Of a DNA stretch of 10,163 bases, positions 1 to 5,942 are shown in pieces. A model generated the notes under the pieces. It searched no databases. It saw only the letters and a program-made list of their open reading frames with translations, and was not told where the DNA came from. The position numbers and the translations under genes are program-made. Positions within the stretch are counted from its first letter, which is position 1, and every line of letters starts with the position of its first letter. Source of the stretch: Anaerolineae bacterium (lineage in GTDB: Bacteria > Chloroflexota > Anaerolineae > Aggregatilineales > UBA3940); assembly GCA_016926985.1 (NCBI GenBank), contig JAFGNO010000186.1, forward strand, positions 1 through 10,163, written 5' to 3'.

Positions 1-2088
1 CTGGCTGTCGAAGAAATCCCAACAGTTCGGCGCTCTCGGGACCAGTTGATTCAGGCCGACCTTATCCCGTTCTTTGCTGTTACTGGAGATGCCCAGGATC
101 CGCTCTCTGTGGCAGATGGGCTGCTGGTTGGTCACATACAGTATCAGGGCTTTGGAGAAAATCTTCGCTCTATCACCAGACCGCTTACCTTCGATCAGGC
201 AGCATTACAAAACCTCATGGCCCTGGAGCCGCTTGCCTCCTGGCACGTACAGGGTGGCTTGCTCATTTCTGATGCGCTTGGAGTGCCGGGCGTTCGTCGT
301 TATTACGACCCACAGGAGCAGGCATTCCCAACCCGGCTGGTTGCCAGAGAGGCTTTTGCTGCAGGCAATGATGTCCTGTATCTCGGCGATTACAGCACCA
401 GTACATTCAGCACACAAACCGCGGCCATAGCCGATACCATTGAGTATTTCATCCAGCGATATCAAACAGATGTTGTATTCCGGGAACGGGTTGATCAGTC
501 TGTCCGGCGGATTATTCAACAGAAACTGGATATGTATGGTCAATTTGCAGTTGAGGATGTGATCCCGGCTGAGGGGACAGTCGAGCAGGTTGGTCAGGGA
601 TACAATATAGCTTTGGCGGTAGCCAGCCAATCCCTTTCAGTGTTACCTCCTGGCTATAATGAACCAGTCAATCCCCCTCAGCGGGGTGATATCATCCTTA
701 TCTTTACTGATACGCGGACAGTCCAGCAATGTGCATCCTGTACTCCATCTCCGCTGATTCGGGTTGATGCGCTGAGGTCGGAAATCCTCCGATCTTATGG
801 CCCGGATGCCACAGGCACGGTCGGGTTTGCTAATATCATCGCCTATAGCTTTGCCGATCTGAAAGATTATCTGGATAACGACGTGGGCGGGGGAGATGGG
901 GAGAACACGCCGGAGCCGGATCCCGTTGAAAGTGCGCTGGCGGCAGCCGACTGGATCGTGTTTGTGTCAATTGGTATCGACCCGGAGATTCCAGCGTCTT
1001 CCGTTGTCAAGCAGTATCTGTCAGAAGTTCAGCCGGGCAATGATACCAGGTTGGTAGTGATGTCCATGGGGGCGCCGTACTATCTGGATACAACTGAGAT
1101 CAGTAAACTGTCGGCTTATTATGTGTTATACAATTATTCAGCCCCCTCTGTTGCTGTCGCGGCGCAGGCGCTGTTTCAGGAAGTTGCTGCGGATGGCGCC
1201 CCGCCTGTGTCCGTTAGCTCAGCAGATTATTTTATTCTTGAGGCGACGTCACCCGACCCCGGGCAGATAATCAACCTCTCATATGAACTTGTGGCAAGAA
1301 CTCAGGATATGGGGGAGGGGACACCTACTCCAACTATTGAGCCAGTCATATCTCTGGGTGATACATTAAAGCTAACCACCGGGGTGATATTAGACCGCAA
1401 TGGCAATCCTGTCCCTGATGGGACTCAGGTCGATTTTATCCTCAGTTTTATCAACGAAGGTCTGCGGGATAACCAGGCCCATGCCACAACTGGCGGGAGG
1501 GCAGAAGCCAGTGTGGTGCTATCGCGGCCCGGCGAAATCCAGATTACTGCCATCAGTGGTGATGCCAGGAATTCGGAAACGATCACCGTGGTTGTTCAGG
1601 ATACGGGACCAGCCGAGATATCTGTGCAGCCGCCCGACCTGCCGACTCAAACAGCTACTCCCACCGATGTGCTGTCAGTTGAACCCACTGAAGTGGTTGA
1701 AGCCATAGAGGAGCCGGTTGCCACCCCGGAGGCCGAATCTGGGCTGGAGCAGGTGGCTAATTTTGACGACCTGTTCCTTGCTGGCATCGGGCTGTTAGGG
1801 ATCGCCCTGGTGGTGTTTGCTGTTGGATCAAATACCCGGAGCCTGAACTATGGCCTGCTGTTAACCTTTCCAACTCTGATTTCTGGCCTGTTGTTCTACA
1901 CTTACTATGCCCTGATGCTTCCCGGCAGCGCTGTATGGCGGCAGGTATTCAATTCGGCAAGCCGCGTGTGGGCAGCAAGTACAGCAGCCTGGCTTGGCGG
2001 CCTGTTTGGGCTTGCTGTTGCCATTGTTGGCATCAACCTTTATGAGCAGGGGACATTTCTCAACCTACGGAACAGGAACCAGGGGTGA
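1..2088 (+). CDS. Membrane-anchored GH3-family glycoside hydrolase, C-terminal part (5' end outside window)
   Basis: The frame is open to base 1, so the gene begins upstream; the TTG at 46 is not a credible start because homology continues before it (residues before it read like the usual GH3 helix ahead of a D-L-I-P-F strand). Numbering from base 1, residues 20-150 resemble the end of a GH3 (beta-N-acetylhexosaminidase/beta-glucosidase) barrel. LISDALGV places the likely nucleophile at Asp91, and AGNDVLYL matches the AGxDxxL segment. An alpha/beta region resembling the GH3 C-terminal domain follows (about 210-400), then an Ig-like beta domain (about 450-534), a Pro/Thr/Glu-rich linker, and three hydrophobic helices (about 591-612, 617-640, 655-680). 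The protein probably acts outside the membrane on glycans or peptidoglycan fragments. The general acid/base loop lies off the window, so activity and substrate are unproven. The stop TGA at 2086-2088 lies inside the convergent kinase gene. Confidence 0.82.
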   Translation: MAVEEIPTVRRSRDQLIQADLIPFFAVTGDAQDPLSVADGLLVGHIQYQGFGENLRSITRPLTFDQAALQNLMALEPLASWHVQGGLLISDALGVPGVRRYYDPQEQAFPTRLVAREAFAAGNDVLYLGDYSTSTFSTQTAAIADTIEYFIQRYQTDVVFRERVDQSVRRIIQQKLDMYGQFAVEDVIPAEGTVEQVGQGYNIALAVASQSLSVLPPGYNEPVNPPQRGDIILIFTDTRTVQQCASCTPSPLIRVDALRSEILRSYGPDATGTVGFANIIAYSFADLKDYLDNDVGGGDGENTPEPDPVESALAAADWIVFVSIGIDPEIPASSVVKQYLSEVQPGNDTRLVVMSMGAPYYLDTTEISKLSAYYVLYNYSAPSVAVAAQALFQEVAADGAPPVSVSSADYFILEATSPDPGQIINLSYELVARTQDMGEGTPTPTIEPVISLGDTLKLTTGVILDRNGNPVPDGTQVDFILSFINEGLRDNQAHATTGGRAEASVVLSRPGEIQITAISGDARNSETITVVVQDTGPAEISVQPPDLPTQTATPTDVLSVEPTEVVEAIEEPVATPEAESGLEQVANFDDLFLAGIGLLGIALVVFAVGSNTRSLNYGLLLTFPTLISGLLFYTYYALMLPGSAVWRQVFNSASRVWAASTAAWLGGLFGLAVAIVGINLYEQGTFLNLRNRNQG

Positions 2089-3069
2089 AAAAGCGGTTGC
2101 CAGTATCGCGATCAGGAATAGGGCGGCAGTGATAAGTGCCAGGATGCGGTTAAATGGGGCTATTTTGCTGCCGTATGGGTTGACATTCCGGGAGGAGGTC
2201 CAGTCTCCCAGCGGACCGGTAGACAGCAGGGCATCACGAAATGCCTCGACATTTTTCGGTCGGTCATCAGGATGCATGGCGATTGCCCACAGGACAGCGG
2301 CCTCAGTCCTTGGCGAAAGATGGGAAGCAAGTGCGCGAGGCTTCATTAGTGCATCCGCTTGCAGAAACCTCGATTTTGCCTCAACCGGTGGCTGGCCGGT
2401 AAAAAGATGATACAGCGTTGCACCCAGAGAGTAGATATCCGACCGCGGATCGGTGTGCCCGGTGTCTCCCCCATACTGCTCAAGAGGAGTATAAAGGGCC
2501 GTTCCACGCCCTTGAAGAACCGTTACTGTGCGGTCATCATCAGGCATCATGATTTTCACCAGGCCAAAATCAACCAGCTTGATCAGCCCCTCTGGTGTCA
2601 GTTTGATGTTTGCGGGTTTGATGTCGCGGTGTAAAACCGGCGGAGACTGATTGTGCAGATAGCTCAGGGCTGCACACAGTTGGCTGGCCCAGTCCAGGAT
2701 TTCTTGTTCAGGGATGAAGCCTCCATGTGCTCTGGCTTCCTCAATCTTGGTCCTTAGGTCCTGGCCCGGCACAAAATCCATTACCAGGAATTCGCGGTTG
2801 CCCTCGCTGAAAAAATCGGATACTTTTGGTAAGTTGGGATGATCAAGCCGAGCAAGTATGCTGGCTTCACGATGGAATTGTTCCTGGGCCTGGGTTTGCT
2901 GTTCTTCAGGGAGTTTGGCGTCGATCTGGAACTCTTTGATCGCGCAATATCGACCGGTCAGTCGGAGGTCTTCAGCGCGATAGATGGACCCCATACCTCC
3001 CTGGGCGACGTTTTCAATAATGCGATAACGATCGCGAAGCTTTGTTTTCGGCTTGAGAGCCGGAAGCAC
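2065..3069 (-). CDS. Serine/threonine protein kinase with C-terminal membrane helix
   Basis: A 334-residue Hanks-type kinase. It shows a glycine loop (QGGMGSIY, residues 23-30), the ATP-anchoring Lys45, helix-C Glu68, the catalytic loop HRDIKPAN with Asp149, and the metal-binding DFG with Asp167. These are followed by an activation segment rich in Thr and a DIYSLG helix-F motif, so it should be active. The kinase domain fills about residues 15-285. A short linker leads to one hydrophobic helix (about 309-328) and then only a few residues, so there is no extracellular sensor domain; PASTA or repeat sensors common in this family are absent. The start is GTG at 3069-3067, supported by GAGGAG nine bases upstream. 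It is transcribed divergently from an FHA/winged-helix regulator, the likely phosphorylation partner (inference). Its TAG stop overlaps the end of the GH3 gene by 24 bp. Confidence 0.93.
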   Translation of the reverse strand: MLPALKPKTKLRDRYRIIENVAQGGMGSIYRAEDLRLTGRYCAIKEFQIDAKLPEEQQTQAQEQFHREASILARLDHPNLPKVSDFFSEGNREFLVMDFVPGQDLRTKIEEARAHGGFIPEQEILDWASQLCAALSYLHNQSPPVLHRDIKPANIKLTPEGLIKLVDFGLVKIMMPDDDRTVTVLQGRGTALYTPLEQYGGDTGHTDPRSDIYSLGATLYHLFTGQPPVEAKSRFLQADALMKPRALASHLSPRTEAAVLWAIAMHPDDRPKNVEAFRDALLSTGPLGDWTSSRNVNPYGSKIAPFNRILALITAALFLIAILATAFSPLVPVP

Positions 3070-3078
3070 GGTAAGTTT

Positions 3079-3084
3079 CTCCTC
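3079..3084 (-). promoter_or_regulatory. Shine-Dalgarno site of the kinase gene
   Basis: GAGGAG read on the minus strand, nine bases before the GTG at 3069. It supports this non-ATG start over other candidates. Confidence 0.7.
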
Positions 3085-3120
3085 GACCCCTGGAAAGTAA
3101 CCCGGGAAATGGGTGCGGAC

Positions 3121-3149
3121 TTGTGGGGTGTGATGATATTGTTTATAAG
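3121..3149 (+). promoter_or_regulatory. Candidate sigma70-type promoter of the FHA/winged-helix gene
   Basis: TTGTGG (3121-3126) and TATAAG (3144-3149, five of six matches to TATAAT) are separated by 17 bases. Transcription would start near 3156, about 36 bases before the ATG at 3192. Its -10 box sits one base from the -10 box proposed for the opposite strand, so polymerase could probably not use both at once. Confidence 0.45.
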
Positions 3150-3150
3150 G

Positions 3151-3179
3151 ACATTAACCCCTAGTACAGGCTTTGTCAA
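3151..3179 (-). promoter_or_regulatory. Candidate sigma70-type promoter of the kinase gene
   Basis: On the minus strand a perfect TTGACA (3179-3174) is followed after 17 bases by TAATGT (3156-3151), which keeps only the outer TAnnnT bases of the -10 consensus. Transcription would begin near 3144, leaving a leader of about 75 bases. The -35 box overlaps the Shine-Dalgarno site of the divergent FHA gene. This is a prediction from consensus only. Confidence 0.4.
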
Positions 3180-3184
3180 GGTGG
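3178..3184 (+). promoter_or_regulatory. Shine-Dalgarno site of the FHA/winged-helix gene
   Basis: AAGGTGG differs by one base from AAGGAGG and lies seven bases before the ATG at 3192. This favours that start over the in-frame ATG at 3213, which has no such site. Confidence 0.65.
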
Positions 3185-3191
3185 TGTTAGG

Positions 3192-3857
3192 ATGACCAAT
3201 GCAAGCAATGATATGAGCAATCCGGTGCTGATTGTTGTCGAAGGGCCTCTGGCTGGAAGACAGTGGGTACTGGAAAATGACTCTCAGGTTATTATTGGGC
3301 GCGGCGGTAGTTCCGATATCGTATTGCCTGAACGCCGTATTTCGCGAGAGCACTTGCGCATATGGAGAAAAGAAGGGCGCAGCTTTATCAAAGACCTGGA
3401 CAGCAAAAACGGCACCCATGTCAACGGGGTCCTGTTGGAGGACGTTCAGGAACTGGTCGAAGGAGATGAAATCCAGATTGCTTTGAGTATCCGGCTGCGA
3501 TTTGTTGGGGCGGAAGCCACGGTTCCCCTGACCCTTGAGCATGAAACGCCGGTGTCGCAAGGCTTGCACCTGGACCCTCACACCAGGCAGGTAATCATTA
3601 AAGGAAAACTGCTCGAACCCCAGCTATCTCTTTACCAGTATCGATTGCTGGACTTACTGTATTCTCGGGGTGGAGGGGTATGTACACGTGATGATGTTGT
3701 GTCCGCAGTATGGCCTGACGCTATGGAGGAAGGGGTCAGCGAACAGGCAATCGATGCATTGGTTAGAAGGCTGCGAGATCGCATTGCTGAAATTGATCCA
3801 GAGTATCAATACATCGTTACCGTGCGGGGGCACGGGTTCCGATTTGACCAACCCTGA
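3192..3857 (+). CDS. FHA domain / winged-helix transcriptional regulator
   Basis: A 221-residue soluble protein. An N-terminal forkhead-associated domain (about residues 12-105) carries the phosphothreonine-binding signature: Gly36-Arg37, Ser51-Arg52-x-His54, Asn73-Gly74-Thr75 and Asn78-Gly79. After a short linker comes a C-terminal OmpR/PhoB-type effector domain (about 127-221): a beta strand with HLDPHTRQV, a recognition region rich in Arg (ALVRRLRDRI), and the wing ending YIVTVRGHGFRF. There is no receiver domain, no BTAD repeat and no membrane helix. By family knowledge the FHA part binds phosphothreonine peptides and the winged helix binds DNA. The inference is a transcription factor gated by phosphorylation from the adjacent divergent kinase, like mycobacterial EmbR but with domain order reversed and smaller. 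Its target genes cannot be read from the window; its own divergent promoter region is an obvious candidate. Confidence 0.92.
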   Translation: MTNASNDMSNPVLIVVEGPLAGRQWVLENDSQVIIGRGGSSDIVLPERRISREHLRIWRKEGRSFIKDLDSKNGTHVNGVLLEDVQELVEGDEIQIALSIRLRFVGAEATVPLTLEHETPVSQGLHLDPHTRQVIIKGKLLEPQLSLYQYRLLDLLYSRGGGVCTRDDVVSAVWPDAMEEGVSEQAIDALVRRLRDRIAEIDPEYQYIVTVRGHGFRFDQP

Positions 3858-3903
3858 CCATGGGAAGCAACTGGATTAAGGTTTGAAGATAAGGCGTTTT
3901 TCG

Positions 3904-5874
3904 CTAATTGGTGATATCGAAATAATCGCTGCGAATCAGTTCCGAGGGTGCAATGCCGAGATAGCTGAGCAACCGGGATATGACGGTTGCTTTCTGCTCT
4001 GCATCGCGTAAAGACCATGTTCGGCTCTTTAACTCGATAAAATAGCCGTCACTGCTTGGGCTGCGGAGCTTGTCAAGGTTGATATAGAGCCGCAGCCCTT
4101 GGTAATCAACATGCCAGCGCTCCCGGTCTTTCACGATTGTGTGCTCTTCTGCAGCCTGAAGATACTCCCGATAGAAACGGAGTGGTCTTGTTGCCTGGGC
4201 GATATACCGGGAGCGTGAGAGTACGACGGCATTCTCAAATTCACGCTCTTTCCCCGATTCGGTCAGTGTCAGGCGTGAGCGGACATTTGTCAGCCTGTTA
4301 TCCGCGCTTATGTAGTCGTCCTCCCGGTAGCGTAGCCGATAGTCCGAATCTTCAAAAGACAGGTATGTATCATGTTGCCTGTAGTGTGATTTTTTTGCGA
4401 TGGTGACATCTGGTCTTTCAAGCAGATGATGAACCACTGCCGGGTCGCTCAACCTGGCCTTAACCTGTACCTCAAAACTCTCTTCCTGTTGAAGCTCACC
4501 TATGGCCAGCAGTTTTGACAGGATATCTTCTTCCCGCGCTTTAAGAAAAGTGTCGATATCTGCAGCCATTTGCTGCGCCTGCCTGTGCAGGTGGTCTGTG
4601 TCAATTGTCAGCAGCTCGCGGTCGCGCATCAACCACTGCCCGTTACACATCACATGCAGCACGTCGGTGCTCTTGGCAGCGTAGACAATTCGCGAATACA
4701 CAGCCTCTGATACCCGATTGAAATGGGGGAGTACATGGTGTCTGTTCAGATCGAGAAAGGCCAGGTCTGCCCGTTTGCCTGCCTCAATTGACCCGGTGAG
4801 ATGGTCGATGTGCAGGGCTTTTGCTCCCAGAATAGTTGCCATCTCCAAAGCCTGACGCGCGGGCAGGGAGGTTGGGTCGTCCGATTCGGTTTTTGCAAGC
4901 AGAGCGGCTAATCGTGTTTCCTCAAACATGTCCAGGTCATTGTTTGAGGCCGCGCCGTCGGTGCCAATGCCAACACTGATACCGGCCTTTAGCATCTCCG
5001 TGACTGGCGCAATGCCGCTTGCCAGTTTGAGATTGCTGGTCGGGTTATGAGCAACGCCAACCCGCTTTGCGGCCAGTGTCCCCACCTCTCGTGCGTCGAT
5101 GTGGACACAATGTGCGGCAATTGTCTTGGCTTTGAAAAGCTTGATGCTGTCGACATAAGGAATGACACGGACGCCATGCTCGTCCAGCGAATTTTCAACT
5201 TCCTCAGCCGTTTCCGAGAGGTGAATATGCAGCGGGACGTCGAATTCCTGCGCCAATTTCACAGCGCTTTTCAACAGATCATCGGTGGTTGTATAGGGGG
5301 CATGTGGTGCTACCGCCGGGATGATCAGGGGGTGATCGTGCCACTGTTCAAGAAAAGAGCGGCATCTTGCCAGCCCTGCTTCAAAGCTTTCTGCGTCAGG
5401 GGCGGGGAATTTCAGGATTGTCTGGCCACATACGCCGCGCATCCCGGCAGACGCGGTTGCGGCGGCAACACACTCCTCGAAATAGTACATATCTGCAAAA
5501 GTGGTGACCCCGGATTGGATCATTTCAGCACAGCCCAGCAGGGTTCCCAACTCAACAAACTCAGGGGTAACATATTCGCGCTCAACCGGCATCATATAGC
5601 CAAGCAGCCACACATCCAGCCTGAGATCGTCCGCCAATCCTCTTAACAGAGTCATCGGGATATGGGTGTGGGCATTCACCAGGCCTGGTATGATCGTGAG
5701 GCTGGTGCAGTCCACCTCATTATCCGCGGAATAGTGCTTTATGATCTTCCGGGTTGTGTTCACTGCTATAATTGTGTCGTGCTGGATGGCTATTGCCCCA
5801 TCTTCAATCAGGGCATATGATTTATCCATTGTCACGATTGTGCCGTTTTTCAGTATGGTATCAATGTGCTGCAT
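3904..5874 (-). CDS. MTA/SAH-deaminase-like amidohydrolase fused to a C-terminal CYTH-like domain
   Basis: A 656-residue fusion. Residues 1 to about 430 form a COG0402 amidohydrolase (MtaD/SsnA type). Metal ligands are His69 and His71 (NAHTH), His218 (HIHLSE, with catalytic Glu221), the catalytic His255 (AAHCVH) and Asp306 (GTDGAASNN). HNPTSNLKL (276-284) is typical of 5'-methylthioadenosine/S-adenosylhomocysteine deaminases, which convert the adenine ring to hypoxanthine and release ammonia. A charged helical linker (about 425-463) leads to residues 466-656, which look like a CYTH triphosphate-tunnel domain: E-x-Q-x-K at 468-472, a QHDTYL strand, YRLRYR, a RSRLTLTE strand with a following EREFE, and GYFIELKSRT near 610-619. 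Usual deaminases end near residue 430-450, so the extension is extra. The start is ATG at 5874, with GGAGGGG just upstream; the longer frame from 5970 would overrun the divergent gene. Other COG0402 substrates (guanine, cytosine, isoxanthopterin) are possible but less likely. Confidence 0.87.
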   Translation of the reverse strand: MQHIDTILKNGTIVTMDKSYALIEDGAIAIQHDTIIAVNTTRKIIKHYSADNEVDCTSLTIIPGLVNAHTHIPMTLLRGLADDLRLDVWLLGYMMPVEREYVTPEFVELGTLLGCAEMIQSGVTTFADMYYFEECVAAATASAGMRGVCGQTILKFPAPDAESFEAGLARCRSFLEQWHDHPLIIPAVAPHAPYTTTDDLLKSAVKLAQEFDVPLHIHLSETAEEVENSLDEHGVRVIPYVDSIKLFKAKTIAAHCVHIDAREVGTLAAKRVGVAHNPTSNLKLASGIAPVTEMLKAGISVGIGTDGAASNNDLDMFEETRLAALLAKTESDDPTSLPARQALEMATILGAKALHIDHLTGSIEAGKRADLAFLDLNRHHVLPHFNRVSEAVYSRIVYAAKSTDVLHVMCNGQWLMRDRELLTIDTDHLHRQAQQMAADIDTFLKAREEDILSKLLAIGELQQEESFEVQVKARLSDPAVVHHLLERPDVTIAKKSHYRQHDTYLSFEDSDYRLRYREDDYISADNRLTNVRSRLTLTESGKEREFENAVVLSRSRYIAQATRPLRFYREYLQAAEEHTIVKDRERWHVDYQGLRLYINLDKLRSPSSDGYFIELKSRTWSLRDAEQKATVISRLLSYLGIAPSELIRSDYFDITN

Positions 5875-5876
5875 AT

Positions 5877-5883
5877 CCCCTCC
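5877..5883 (-). promoter_or_regulatory. Shine-Dalgarno site fixing the amidohydrolase-CYTH start
   Basis: GGAGGGG on the minus strand, two to four bases before the ATG at 5874 depending on the register of pairing. It is the strongest such site nearby and sets the start 32 codons inside the longest open frame. Confidence 0.75.
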
Positions 5884-5902
5884 GGATGAGTGATGGCTGA
5901 GG

Positions 5903-5908
5903 ATTATA
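5903..5908 (-). promoter_or_regulatory. Candidate -10 box of the amidohydrolase-CYTH gene
   Basis: A perfect TATAAT on the minus strand. It would start transcription near 5896, giving a leader of about 20 bases that contains the Shine-Dalgarno site. No good TTGACA-like -35 is found at 16-18 bases, so this is tentative. Confidence 0.4.
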
Positions 5909-5942
5909 GCCCACAATACGCAGTCGGGACTAATTATCTGAA

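Noticed and set aside
2958..3581. Minus-strand open frame of 207 codons overlapping the kinase start and FHA gene
   Set aside because: It lies antisense to strongly supported domains, has no recognisable motif and would remove the intergenic promoter region; it is a frame shadow.
3858..3903. Terminator between the FHA gene and the amidohydrolase gene
   Set aside because: A short T run is present at the end, but no stable inverted repeat precedes it.
5047..5646. Plus-strand open frame of 199 codons within the amidohydrolase gene
   Set aside because: It runs antisense to the metal-binding core of the deaminase; its Cys/His content comes from the opposite-strand codons and shows no known domain.
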